DNA from: Hamadaea sp.
GTDB lineage: Bacteria > Actinomycetota > Actinomycetes > Mycobacteriales > Micromonosporaceae
NCBI RefSeq assembly: GCF_013362815.1
Contig: NZ_JABFVK010000023.1
Location: 40,465 to 104,464 of the forward strand
Direction of reading: 5' to 3'
DNA length: 64,000 nucleotides
Shown here in pieces: positions 52,442-60,514 of this stretch; positions within the stretch are counted from its first letter, which is position 1, and every line of letters begins with the position of its first letter. The position numbers were made by a program, and so were the translations under genes. The notes beneath the pieces were generated by a model. It had not been told where the DNA came from and did no database searches. It saw nothing but the letters and a program-made list of their open reading frames with translations.

Positions 52442-53617
52442 TTAGCGGACCTGGACGTCGACGATCCGCAGAAGCTCGGTGTAGCGGTAGGCCCGCGTGG
52501 CGCCACGCGGCAGCGTGGTGACGGCGGCCCGCACCGTGCGGTCGTCGAGCCAGGCGATCCCCCGTAGGTCCGGCGTTCCCGGTTCGATCATGCCCAACGG
52601 GTCCGGAGCCGAGTACAACTCCGAATCGCTCACCAACGCACCCGTGGCGACGTCGAAGACGGCGAGGCGTACCCGGTCGGCTTGGCGGGGGCCGTAGACG
52701 ACCGCCAGCGAACTGCCGTCCGGGCTGAAGCGCATCTCGCCCACGCCACATCGGCTGGGATCGCCCGGCAACGCAAGTCGGCGAGACGGGCCGACCAGCG
52801 GTCCGATATGGATAGACGGACACTGCTCCTCGGTCCGGACGACCGCGATCGCCGACGCCACAAGGGAAACCGCGCCGATCGAATCGGCCGCCGGGAGTGC
52901 GGAGAGCCGCCTCTCCTTGCCGCTAGCCAGGTCCCGTTGGAAGAGCCCGCGCTCGCGGCGGAGGATCGCCGTCTTCTCGTCCGCCGCGGCCAGTTCGACG
53001 TCCTCGCCCTGGATGCGTACATTCGGCGATTGGGCGACGGTGCCGTCCGGGCGCACCACCACCAAGTGGATCTCCAGGTCGGTCACGTCGACGCCGTCGG
53101 TGCGCTGCGTACCGGGCTTCAGGTCCTTGATCCCCAGCGCAACCAGGCCGCCGCTCGGAAGCGCCACGACGTTGACGAGACCGCCGTTGTAGCTCGGCGT
53201 CTTCAGCGCCCGCAGTTTGCCGGTGGGCAACAGCTCCGTCAGCCGCGTCGGTCCGTCGATCCCGGCCTTCGTGCCGTCGCCGTGCGTCACGGTTCCGGTC
53301 GCGCCGTTCACCAGCAACCGCTGCGCCGCGGTGGTCCAGACTCGCGGTGACGAGCTGACCGTGGGCGATGCCGAAGGCGATGCGCTGGTCGAGGCCGCGG
53401 GCTGCGGTCCAGTCCGCTCTGCCCAATTGACAGCCAGTGGTACGCCTAACGCACTAACCAAGACGGCCAAAGCGGCGACGGAGCCGACCGCGGCGGTCCG
53501 GCGACGGCGCATCCGCCGACCGCGAGCGGTGATCTCGGTCAGCGTCGCGTACCCGGTGGGCACCTGGTCGGCGATGGCGCGGACGGCGCGATCGAGGTCT
53601 TCGGGGACGCCGTTCAC
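52442..53617 (-). CDS. Single-pass membrane protein in ECF sigma operon (possible regulator)
   Basis: The 391-residue protein has a short cytosolic N-terminal domain (MNGVPEDLDRAVRAIADQVP), one membrane helix at about residues 46-64 (AVGSVAALAVLVSALGVPLA), a Ser/Pro linker and a large extracellular domain with beta-propeller-like repeats (GDPSRCGVGEMRFSPDGSSL). It follows an ECF sigma gene and overlaps it as GTGA, the usual place of an anti-sigma factor, but no zinc-binding HxxxCxxC motif is visible. It starts at GTG with a very strong GAGGAGGT ribosome site. Whether it controls the sigma factor is inference. Confidence 0.8.
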   Translation of the reverse strand: MNGVPEDLDRAVRAIADQVPTGYATLTEITARGRRMRRRRTAAVGSVAALAVLVSALGVPLAVNWAERTGPQPAASTSASPSASPTVSSSPRVWTTAAQRLLVNGATGTVTHGDGTKAGIDGPTRLTELLPTGKLRALKTPSYNGGLVNVVALPSGGLVALGIKDLKPGTQRTDGVDVTDLEIHLVVVRPDGTVAQSPNVRIQGEDVELAAADEKTAILRRERGLFQRDLASGKERRLSALPAADSIGAVSLVASAIAVVRTEEQCPSIHIGPLVGPSRRLALPGDPSRCGVGEMRFSPDGSSLAVVYGPRQADRVRLAVFDVATGALVSDSELYSAPDPLGMIEPGTPDLRGIAWLDDRTVRAAVTTLPRGATRAYRYTELLRIVDVQVR

Positions 53618-54102
53618 GATTGCACCTCCTCGGTCAGTTCGGCCCGCAGCGCTGCTAGGCCCCGGGCGAGCCGGCTCTTCACGGTGCCCTCGGGCAGCCC
53701 GAGGACGGTGGCGGTCTGGGCGGTGGACAGATCCAGCAGAACCCGGCAGACGATGACGGTCCGGTACGCCAAAGGCAGCCGAGTCAGCGCGACCTGCGCG
53801 GCGACGACCCCGGCGGACGAGGGCCCGGCGGCAGCGGCCACCTCCACGGGGACGAACCGTTCGCGGCGTAACTTCCGCCAGCGCGAGGTGGCCCAGTTCA
53901 ACCCGACGCGGAAGACCCACCCGCCTGGGTTGTCCAGCGCTCCCACGCGTTTCCAGCGGGCGTACGCCCTGGTCATAGCCTCGTCGGCGGCTTCCCGGGC
54001 CAGCTGGGAGTCGGCCAGGGCCACCGCCAGCGACCGGTAGACCCGATCGGCCTGAGCTCGATAGAAGGTCTCGAACGAGACTGCGTCAGACGCCTCGGCC
54101 AC
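53614..54102 (-). CDS. ECF RNA polymerase sigma factor (SigE-family)
   Basis: The 162-residue extracytoplasmic-function sigma factor has region 2 (SFETFYRAQADRVYRSLAVA, then AYARWKRVGALDNPGGWVFRVGLN shortened here to ARWKRVGALDNPGGWVFR) and region 4 (LPLAYRTVIVCRVLLDLSTA with the helix-turn-helix TVLGLPEGTVKSRLARGL). GTG at 54102 is chosen (VAEASDAVS) with a GGAG site; a GTG at 54120 is possible. The next gene in the operon is a membrane protein that may act as its regulator. A 38-bp perfect palindrome lies about 100 bases upstream. Confidence 0.9.
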   Translation of the reverse strand: MAEASDAVSFETFYRAQADRVYRSLAVALADSQLAREAADEAMTRAYARWKRVGALDNPGGWVFRVGLNWATSRWRKLRRERFVPVEVAAAAGPSSAGVVAAQVALTRLPLAYRTVIVCRVLLDLSTAQTATVLGLPEGTVKSRLARGLAALRAELTEEVQS

Positions 54103-54199
54103 GCGGTACTCCGTTCGGACGGCGATGCTTCTCACGCCTGTACACGCGGACACCGCGCCTACGGTTCCCCGGAAGTAAATCGCAGCTTCACAGCGCAGT

Positions 54200-54237
54200 T
54201 TAGGTAGATCGAATCTACGTAGATTCGATCTACCTAA
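54200..54237. repeat. 38-bp perfect palindrome between ECF sigma gene and hipB
   Basis: The two halves (54200-54218 and 54219-54237) are exact reverse complements with no spacer; the left half is TTAGGTAGATCGAATCTAC. Each half contains its own imperfect palindrome around GTAGAT and ATCTAC. It lies in the divergent gap, 98 bases upstream of the sigma start and 106 upstream of hipB. Operator, cruciform and recombination-site readings are all possible. Confidence 0.85.
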
Positions 54238-54253
54238 GCCGGGACCTCCCGAT

Positions 54254-54324
54254 GTGCACGAACGTGCACGGCAGTATTCGGATGCACGTACGTGCACATC
54301 GGCTAGAATATGCACGTACGTGCA
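54254..54324 (+). promoter_or_regulatory. hipBA control region: three phased operators and a -10 box
   Basis: Three palindromes, GTGCACGAACGTGCAC (54254-54269), TGCACGTACGTGCA (54283-54296) and TGCACGTACGTGCA (54311-54324), have centres exactly 28 bp apart. A -10-like TAGAAT (54304-54309) lies between the second and third, so a protein bound to the third would block transcription. A GAGGAGGT site and the hipB GTG follow. The HipB antitoxin, alone or with HipA, is the expected binder. Confidence 0.75.
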
Positions 54325-54342
54325 CGCCACGAGGAGGTCCGA

Positions 54343-54612
54343 GTGCGCATCAACACCGCCGCCGACCTGGGTCATTACGTTCGAGAGCGTCGGCACCAAC
54401 TCCGCAAGACTCGGCATGAGCTTGCGGAGGAGGCGCACGTCAGCGTGCGGTGGTTGGCAAATCTGGAAGCCGGTAAACCAGGGGCTGAGGTCGGACTGAT
54501 CATCCGCACGCTTCACGCCCTGGAATTGGGGATCACTGTTCAGCCGGTGGTGCTACCCCCGGATGAGATCGATTTGGGCGATCTCCTCGACTCTCTGAAG
54601 GACCGCTCGTGA
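54343..54612 (+). CDS. hipB: HipB-like antitoxin (XRE/HTH)
   Basis: The 89-residue helix-turn-helix protein has an XRE-type domain (LGHYVRERRHQLRKTRHELA, VSVRWLANLEAGKPGAEVGL) and a short C-terminal tail ending LGDLLDSLKDRS. HipB binds operators and holds HipA inactive. The GTG start is supported by a GAGGAGGT site at 54331-54338. Translation is coupled to hipA by a four-base GTGA overlap. Three palindromic TGCACG operators upstream predict autoregulation. Confidence 0.88.
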   Translation: MRINTAADLGHYVRERRHQLRKTRHELAEEAHVSVRWLANLEAGKPGAEVGLIIRTLHALELGITVQPVVLPPDEIDLGDLLDSLKDRS

Positions 54613-55895
54613 CTGCCCAGCTGGTGGTGATGATGCGCGGCCGCCGCATCGGTCTACTCGAGCAAGATGATCGAGCTCGCCTCATGTTCCGTTATGACGA
54701 TGAATGGCGGTCGGCGTCGGCGGGGACGCCGCTGTCGCTGTCGATGCCGCTGTCGATGGCAGATCATCATGACTCGGTCGTGCGAGCGTTCCTGTGGGGC
54801 CTGCTGCCCGACAACGAAGCGGTTCTCGAGCGCTGGGCGCAGGCGTACCACGTGTCAGCGCGGAATCCTTTCGCGCTCCTTCAGCATGTCGGTGAGGACT
54901 GTGCAGGAGCGGCGCAGTTCGTCGTGCCCGCGCGGGTTGACGCGATCGCAGCTGGAGAAGGTGGCGTGGACTGGGTGGAGGCTGACGAGATCGCCGCCCG
55001 CATCCGTACGCTCAGGAGGGACCCCGCCGCCTGGCACTTGTCTCGATCCGGGCAGTTCAGCCTTGCAGGTGCACAGGCGAAAACCGCGCTTCACTTCGAC
55101 GCCGATGCGGGTCGCTGGGGCGATCCCTGGGGATCGGTCCCGACTACGCACATTCTGAAACCCGCGATTTCTGGATTCGATGAGCACGACCTGAACGAGC
55201 ATCTCTGCTTGGAATTGGCCCAAGCGCTCGGGATGACTGCGGCTCGGTCGCGGGTAGCGGAGTTCGGCGGCGAGAGGGTGATCGTGGTCGATCGGTACGA
55301 CCGCCGACGGGTTGCCGGTGACTGGGCTCGGGTCCATCAGGAGGACGCCTGCCAGGCATTGGGCCGGCTTCCGACGGCTAAGTATCAGAATGAGGGTGGC
55401 CCGGGGCCCGAAGACGTCGTCCGACTGTTGCGGTCGGCGGTCTTGGCGCCGAAACAAGCGGACGCGGATATCCAGCGCTTCGTGGACGCGCTGATCCTCA
55501 ATTGGCTGATCGGCGGGACGGACGCACACGCGAAGAACTACTCGGTCCTTCTGGGTGCTTCCGGCGCTCGCTTGGCCCCGCTGTATGACGTGGCGAGCGC
55601 GCTGCCCTACGACGACATGTACGTACCGCGTCTGCGGATGGCTATGCGGGTCGGTGGTGACTACCGGCTCGACGGAATCACCGGTACGCGTTGGCGTCGG
55701 CTGGCCGATGGGATCGGGCTGGATCCAGAGGAGTGCGTCAACAGGGCGCGGGCGTACGCACAGCGGCTTCCGGAGGCGATTCACCGGATAGTGAACGCCG
55801 ACGAGATCTCCGGACTAGGGAGCCATCTACCCGTACGCCTCGCCCAGTGGATGACCGCCAGGGCTGCGCTGTGCGAGCAACTGCTCCACCGTTGA
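54609..55895 (+). CDS. hipA: HipA family toxin kinase
   Basis: The 428-residue protein matches HipA serine/threonine kinases, which arrest growth by phosphorylating a translation factor (GltX in Escherichia coli) and promote persistence. An N-lobe domain (GLLEQDDRARLMFRYDDEW) is followed by the P-loop-like SLAGAQAKTALHF, the catalytic TDAHAKNYSVL (about residue 304) with the active Asp, and the metal-binding LAPLYDVASAL. All key residues are present and there is no frameshift, so the toxin looks intact. It is the second gene of a hipBA operon with the antitoxin gene directly before it. Confidence 0.9.
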   Translation: MTAQLVVMMRGRRIGLLEQDDRARLMFRYDDEWRSASAGTPLSLSMPLSMADHHDSVVRAFLWGLLPDNEAVLERWAQAYHVSARNPFALLQHVGEDCAGAAQFVVPARVDAIAAGEGGVDWVEADEIAARIRTLRRDPAAWHLSRSGQFSLAGAQAKTALHFDADAGRWGDPWGSVPTTHILKPAISGFDEHDLNEHLCLELAQALGMTAARSRVAEFGGERVIVVDRYDRRRVAGDWARVHQEDACQALGRLPTAKYQNEGGPGPEDVVRLLRSAVLAPKQADADIQRFVDALILNWLIGGTDAHAKNYSVLLGASGARLAPLYDVASALPYDDMYVPRLRMAMRVGGDYRLDGITGTRWRRLADGIGLDPEECVNRARAYAQRLPEAIHRIVNADEISGLGSHLPVRLAQWMTARAALCEQLLHR

Positions 55896-55924
55896 GAAAG
55901 AATCTGCTGGTCAGTCACCTTCAG

Positions 55925-55953
55925 TTGACCATCACATACTCAGTATGCATACT
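55925..55953 (+). promoter_or_regulatory. padR/ABC promoter with palindromic operator
   Basis: TTGACC (55925-55930) and CATACT (55948-55953) are spaced 17 bp. The perfect palindrome AGTATGCATACT (55942-55953) covers the -10. The ATG follows after eight bases with no ribosome site, so the mRNA is probably leaderless. A PadR dimer on the palindrome would block initiation. Confidence 0.65.
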
Positions 55954-55961
55954 CGGTAGCT

Positions 55962-56531
55962 ATGTCCATCAGACACGGGTTGCTCGCGTTGCTCGAACGC
56001 GGGCAGATGTACGGCTACCAACTCCGCTCCGCCTTCGAGGCGGAGACCGGCGCGACCTGGCCGTTGAACATCGGTCAGGTCTACACGACGCTGACCCGCC
56101 TGGAGCGGGACGGTCTCGTGCGGGGGTTGCCGGAGCACGACGGGGGGCAGCGGCCGTACGAGATCACCGCCGAGGGCCGCACCGAGTTGGCGCTGTGGTT
56201 CGCGACGCCGATCGCGCACGCCGACCGGCCGCGCGACGAGCTGGCGATCAAGCTGGCGCTGGCCTTGACCACGCCGGGGGTGGACGTCCAATCGGTCGTG
56301 CAGACCCAACGCAGCGCCACCATGCGGACGTTGCAGCAGTACACGCGGCTCAAGAAGGACGACGGCGAGCTGCCGTGGCGGCTGGTGCTCGACTCGCTCA
56401 TCTTCCAGGCCGAGGCCGAACTGCGGTGGCTCGACCATTGTGAGGCTTCGCTCGTGCGGTTCGTTCCCTCGACGTCGCCGGTTCCGACAGCTGCCTCGGC
56501 CGAGGAGGAGAACGTCCATGAGCGTGCTTGA
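55962..56531 (+). CDS. PadR family regulator of the ABC exporter
   Basis: The 189-residue PadR protein has the N-terminal winged helix (IRHGLLALLERGQMYGYQLR, NIGQVYTTLTRLERDGLV) and a C-terminal helical Vir-like domain. It is the first gene of an operon with an FtsX-type ABC exporter, and its 3' end overlaps the ATPase gene by 14 bases. An AGTATGCATACT palindrome over its own -10 predicts autoregulation. PadR proteins of this arrangement usually sense an antimicrobial or lipid and derepress the exporter. Confidence 0.92.
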   Translation: MSIRHGLLALLERGQMYGYQLRSAFEAETGATWPLNIGQVYTTLTRLERDGLVRGLPEHDGGQRPYEITAEGRTELALWFATPIAHADRPRDELAIKLALALTTPGVDVQSVVQTQRSATMRTLQQYTRLKKDDGELPWRLVLDSLIFQAEAELRWLDHCEASLVRFVPSTSPVPTAASAEEENVHERA

Positions 56532-57234
56532 GCTGCGAGACGTGCACCGGACGCACGGTCAGGGCGCAACTGAGGTGCACGCCCTGCGCGGCGTCAGCAT
56601 CGCGGTCGCGCCGGGGGAACTCGTCGCGGTCATGGGACCGTCCGGTTCCGGCAAGTCCACCCTGCTCAACCTGGCCGGCGGGCTGGACTCGCCCACGTCG
56701 GGCTCGGTCGTCATCGAGGGCGTCGACCTCGGCACGCTCAACCGGTCCGGGCTCGCGGGGCTGCGCCGCCGCCGGCTCGGCTACGTCTTCCAGGATCTCA
56801 ACCTGCTCGCGAGCCTCACGGCCGCGGAGAACATCGCGCTCCCGCTCGAACTCGACGGCGTCGCCCCGCGCAAGGCTCGTCCGCAGGCCGAGGCCGCGCT
56901 GATCGAGGTCGGTCTGGACGGGTACGCCGAACGCTTTCCCGACGAGATGTCGGGTGGTCAGCAGCAGCGCGTGGCGATCGCCCGGGCCCTGGTCGGGCAG
57001 CGGCGGCTGATGCTGGCCGACGAACCGACCGGAGCCCTGGACTCGCAGACGGGTGAGGCGGTCCTGCGGCTGCTGCGGTCCAAGGTGGACGCCGGGGCGG
57101 CGGCCGTGCTCGTCACGCACGAGGCCCGGCACGCGGCGTGGGCCGACCGGGTGATCTTCCTCCGGGACGGCGTCGTCGTGGACACCTCCGTCGGTTCGGC
57201 CGACGCGGCCGCGTTGCTGGAGACGGCCGGATGA
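56518..57234 (+). CDS. ABC transporter ATP-binding protein (MacB/LolD type)
   Basis: The 238-residue ATPase has Walker A GPSGSGKST, Q-loop VFQDLNLLASLT, signature MSGGQQQRVAIARAL, Walker B RLMLADEPTGALDSQTG and the H-loop VTHEARHAAW. The ADEPTGALD and FQDLNLL forms mark the MacB/LolD/antimicrobial-peptide exporter subfamily. It begins 14 bases inside the padR gene and overlaps the permease gene as ATGA. It powers the 895-residue FtsX-type permease that follows. Confidence 0.93.
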   Translation: MSVLELRDVHRTHGQGATEVHALRGVSIAVAPGELVAVMGPSGSGKSTLLNLAGGLDSPTSGSVVIEGVDLGTLNRSGLAGLRRRRLGYVFQDLNLLASLTAAENIALPLELDGVAPRKARPQAEAALIEVGLDGYAERFPDEMSGGQQQRVAIARALVGQRRLMLADEPTGALDSQTGEAVLRLLRSKVDAGAAAVLVTHEARHAAWADRVIFLRDGVVVDTSVGSADAAALLETAG

Positions 57235-59918
57235 CCAAGTGGTGGAAGTCATGGCGAGTCTCGCTTCGCTTGGCTCGCCGAGAGGCTCGGCGGCACAAGG
57301 GCCGGTCGGCGATGGTGGCGGCGCTGATCGGCGCGCCGGTGATCGCATTGGCCTTCGTCGCCGTCACGTATCAGACGTTCAGCCTGACGCGGGACGAACG
57401 GGTGACCCGGCAGATGGGCACCGCCGACGCCTTCCTGAACTGGTCCGGCGACGAGCCGATCGACCAGCTCGGCTCGAACGCCGACGCCAACGCCGTGTCC
57501 CAGCAGCCGCCGAGCGGCCCGCCCAAACCCAAGAACGACCAGGCGCTCCTGTCCCTGCTGCCGTCCGGGAGCACCATCTCGCGGCTGGACAACAGCGGAA
57601 CTCAGCTGCGGATGCGTACGCCGAACGGGATCGCCGGCGTGCAAGCGCGGTATGTCGACCTGAACAGTCCGCTGGCCCGGGGATTGGTGACCGTCCGGTC
57701 CGGACGCGCTCCGGCGAACGACGGTGAAGTGGCGTTGTCGCCGCAGGCGGCCGACCGGTTGGGCGCGAGCGTCGGCGGCACCGTGCGTACGCTCGACGGC
57801 GATCGCACGCTCACCGTCGTCGGGCTCGTCGAGTTCCCGGACGATCTCCGGGAGATCATCCTCTTCCCGCCGAGCGCGCTGGCCGGTGACGGCAAAATGG
57901 GCGGGTCTTGGCTGGCCGGGGTCCCCGGCGGCATCACGATCGATCTGATCAAGCAGCTGAATCACGCGGGGATCTGGCTGACTCCCCGCGTCGAACTCCC
58001 CGGTATGCCGACCGACGACGGCCCGCAGTCGACCGAGGAACTCACGATGGGCACCATCGTCGTGGGGCTGATCGTGTTCGAAGTCATTCTGTTGTGCGCA
58101 CCGGCTTTCGCGGTCGGAGCCCGGCGGCGACGGCGGGAACTCGCCTTGGTCGCTGCCAACGGCGGTACGCCGAAACAACTACGCCGGATCATGTTGGCCG
58201 ACGGTGTCGTGCTCGGCGTCGTGGGCGCCGTTCCGGGGCTGCTCCTCGGCGTACTGCTGGCTGCTCTGGCCCGGCCGTATCTCGAGGAGTATCTCGGAGC
58301 CCGGGGCGGTGCTTTCCGCGTATTCCCGCTGGCATTGGCCGGTGGACTCGCGCTGGCCGTGCTGACCGGACTGCTCGCGGCGCTGGTGCCGGCAGTGACG
58401 ACGGCGCGGCAGGATGTGGTGACCGCGTTGTCGGGACGGCGGGGTGTCATCCGGTCTCGCCGTCGGTGGATCGTGGCCGGGCTGGCGGTGATGGCGGCCG
58501 GTGTGGCCGCAAGTGGTGGCGCGACGCTGCTCAGCGACTCGCAACTGTTGCTCGTGGGCCTGGTGCTCGCGCAGCTCGGCTTCGTCGTCGTGACCCCGGC
58601 CCTGGTCGGACTGCTGGGCCGGCTTGGACGAGCATTGCCGCTGGCCCCGCGGATCGCGATGCGCGACGCCTCGCGGAACCGAGCAGCGGCCGCCCCGGCG
58701 ATCTCCGCCGTGATGGCGGTCGTCACCGGCAGCGTCATGCTGGGCATCTACATGAACAGCGAGACCGTGCGGAACGAGGTCTACTCCCGGCCGATGCTGC
58801 CCGACGGGTACGCCTCGGTCCGGCTCATGGACTTCAGTCCGACCGGTGGCCCGAAGCCCATGGACGCCGCGATGACGGCTCGGCTCGACGCCCGCGTCCG
58901 CGAGATTCTGCCGGTACGCGAGACCGCAGTGGTCGGTGGACTTGCCTGTCCGGCATCCGAGGCCGACAAGTACTGCGCGCTGGAACTGGCTCTGCCCGAG
59001 CGGGAAAAATGCCCGTTCGCGGAAGCGCCGACCGATCCCGCGCAGCAGGCGCAGGCGCGGGCGGACGAGCGGTGTCACGAGGGCCGCATGATGGGCGCCG
59101 GCTTCGGCACGCTGGTCGACGACGGTTCGCATCTGGGATTGATAACCGACGCTACCTCGGACGACGTGACGAAGGCGACGGCGGCGCTGCGATCCGGCGC
59201 AGTCGTGGTGACCGACTCTCGTTACGTCGTCGACGGCCGAGTCCAGGTCGTGCCGATCGTCGGCGGAGAGAAGGGCGACGTCCGCGGTACTCCGGTGGCG
59301 CTGCCGGCGTACGTGCTGTCGTCGGGGGTGCACGGATTCGACATCGCGGTGGATCCGGGCACGCTCGCCACGCTCGGTCTCGGTACGCAGCCCGCCTATC
59401 TCGTCGCCGCCACCTCCCGGGTGCCGACCTCCGGCGAGGAGGAGCAGCTCAACTCGGCACTGCTGGAGTTCAGCCAGTCCGCGTACGCGATGGTGGAGCG
59501 CGCCGGCCATGACCGGCTCGACATCGTCCTCCTCGCCTTGGCTCTCGCATCCGCGCTGGTGACACTGGCCGCCGCGGCGATCGCCACCGGGCTGGCCGCC
59601 GCCGACGGGCGAGCCGACCTGGCGACGCTCGGCGCCATCGGGGCGTCGCCACGCGTACGGCGGTTCATGTCGCTCAGCCAGTCCGGGGTCATCGCCGGCG
59701 TCGGGACCGTCCTCGGGTTGGTCGTGGGCGTCGGCGGGGCGTTGGCCCTGATCGCCGGGGTCAACCGCAGTCAGAGTCTGCGGGTGTGGCCCATTCCGGC
59801 GGAGCTTCCGCTGGTGGTGCCGTGGCTGCAACTCGGGATCGCGGTACTGGTGCCGGTCGTGGCGATGGTGGGGGCCGGGTTGCTCACCCGGTCGCGGCTG
59901 CCCATCGAGCGTCGCTGA
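57231..59918 (+). CDS. FtsX-type ABC permease with two FtsX domains
   Basis: The 895-residue permease has a first helix at about residues 28-46, an extracytoplasmic domain, then an FtsX-like four-helix bundle (about 280-440), a linker and second large extracytoplasmic domain with a Cys-containing segment (CPASEADKYCALELALPERE), and a second FtsX-like bundle near the C-terminus. This ten-helix plan is typical of actinomycete antimicrobial-peptide or lipid exporters of the MacB type. The start overlaps the ATPase gene. It ends directly at a 16-bp tandem repeat. Confidence 0.92.
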   Translation: MTKWWKSWRVSLRLARREARRHKGRSAMVAALIGAPVIALAFVAVTYQTFSLTRDERVTRQMGTADAFLNWSGDEPIDQLGSNADANAVSQQPPSGPPKPKNDQALLSLLPSGSTISRLDNSGTQLRMRTPNGIAGVQARYVDLNSPLARGLVTVRSGRAPANDGEVALSPQAADRLGASVGGTVRTLDGDRTLTVVGLVEFPDDLREIILFPPSALAGDGKMGGSWLAGVPGGITIDLIKQLNHAGIWLTPRVELPGMPTDDGPQSTEELTMGTIVVGLIVFEVILLCAPAFAVGARRRRRELALVAANGGTPKQLRRIMLADGVVLGVVGAVPGLLLGVLLAALARPYLEEYLGARGGAFRVFPLALAGGLALAVLTGLLAALVPAVTTARQDVVTALSGRRGVIRSRRRWIVAGLAVMAAGVAASGGATLLSDSQLLLVGLVLAQLGFVVVTPALVGLLGRLGRALPLAPRIAMRDASRNRAAAAPAISAVMAVVTGSVMLGIYMNSETVRNEVYSRPMLPDGYASVRLMDFSPTGGPKPMDAAMTARLDARVREILPVRETAVVGGLACPASEADKYCALELALPEREKCPFAEAPTDPAQQAQARADERCHEGRMMGAGFGTLVDDGSHLGLITDATSDDVTKATAALRSGAVVVTDSRYVVDGRVQVVPIVGGEKGDVRGTPVALPAYVLSSGVHGFDIAVDPGTLATLGLGTQPAYLVAATSRVPTSGEEEQLNSALLEFSQSAYAMVERAGHDRLDIVLLALALASALVTLAAAAIATGLAAADGRADLATLGAIGASPRVRRFMSLSQSGVIAGVGTVLGLVVGVGGALALIAGVNRSQSLRVWPIPAELPLVVPWLQLGIAVLVPVVAMVGAGLLTRSRLPIERR

Positions 59919-59982
59919 CCCGCTTCGTGTCGGGCCCGCTTCGTGCCGGGCCCGCTTCGTGCCGGGCCCGCTTTACGCCGGG
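59919..59982. repeat. Four 16-bp tandem repeats at convergent junction
   Basis: Four copies of CCCGCTTCGTGCCGGG (with small changes in copies 1 and 4) run from 59919, directly after the FtsX stop codon, to 59982. Each unit has CCCG/CGGG ends that can pair. The last copy encodes the end of the convergent ferritin-like gene, including its stop codon (59973-59975). Confidence 0.85.
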
Positions 59983-60440
59983 CGGCCGGGGAAGGGCACC
60001 GTGCCAGGTGTCGTCCCGGCCGCCCGCCGCCACGCGGCCGCCCGGTTCGCGGCGTCGACCATGGCGTCGAGCACGGTCTTGCGATTGCCGCCCGAGGTGG
60101 CGGCCAACGCAGCCCGGTACGCCGTCGTCACACCTTCTTCGACGAGGACGGCCAGGGCCAGGGCACTCGCCTTGTCCTTGACCGGCTGCGGCAAGGCGTA
60201 CCCGGCGGCGGCGGTCGGCGCGGCGTCCCCGAGCAGCGCCTCGATCTTGTCCCGCCGGGTGCGGTGGGTCGCCTCGGCCGTGCGGGCGGAAGTCCGGAGG
60301 CTGCCGGTCAGGTACGGGCCGAGCACACCGTAGGCGTACACCGCCTGGTGTTCCAGGTCCAACGCGGTGGACAGCCGGGCCTGGCCGTCGGCGCTCAACG
60401 GCGTCTCCGAAGCCGACGGCACCGCGGAAGGATTCGTCAT
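59973..60440 (-). CDS. DUF4439 ferritin-like protein
   Basis: The 155-residue protein resembles the DUF4439 ferritin-like domain: four helices with ALDLEHQAVYAYGVLGPYLT, ATHRTRRDKIEALL, and VLVEEGVTTAYRAALAA. The Glu-His pairs at the helix positions could bind metal, but metal binding is inferred. It has no signal peptide. It is the second gene after the lipoprotein at 60511, with a 70-bp gap that holds a hairpin. The C-terminus (PGTVPFPGRPA) and stop codon lie within a 16-bp repeat shared with the FtsX 3' end. Confidence 0.8.
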   Translation of the reverse strand: MTNPSAVPSASETPLSADGQARLSTALDLEHQAVYAYGVLGPYLTGSLRTSARTAEATHRTRRDKIEALLGDAAPTAAAGYALPQPVKDKASALALAVLVEEGVTTAYRAALAATSGGNRKTVLDAMVDAANRAAAWRRAAGTTPGTVPFPGRPA

Positions 60441-60491
60441 GCGATCACCGACCTGCGGCCGGCGCTCGCATGATGGGGACTGAGCTGGCCG

Positions 60492-60514
60492 ATGACCGGC
60501 CGGTGGCCGGTCAT
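60492..60514 (-). terminator. Hairpin overlapping the lipoprotein stop codon
   Basis: ATGACCGGCC (60492-60501) and GGCCGGTCAT (60505-60514) form a perfect 10-bp stem with a 3-base loop. The lipoprotein stop (60511-60513) is in the right arm on the forward strand. It could attenuate transcription into the DUF4439 gene. Confidence 0.55.

Noticed and set aside
54200..54324. The palindrome cluster as a CRISPR array
   Set aside because: The repeats are 14-16 bp and immediately phased, spacers are about 12-14 bp, and no cas genes are nearby.
58179..59831. A 550-codon open frame antisense to the FtsX permease
   Set aside because: It is a repetitive His/Arg/Gln-rich shadow without domain features; the permease frame has helices and coupling.
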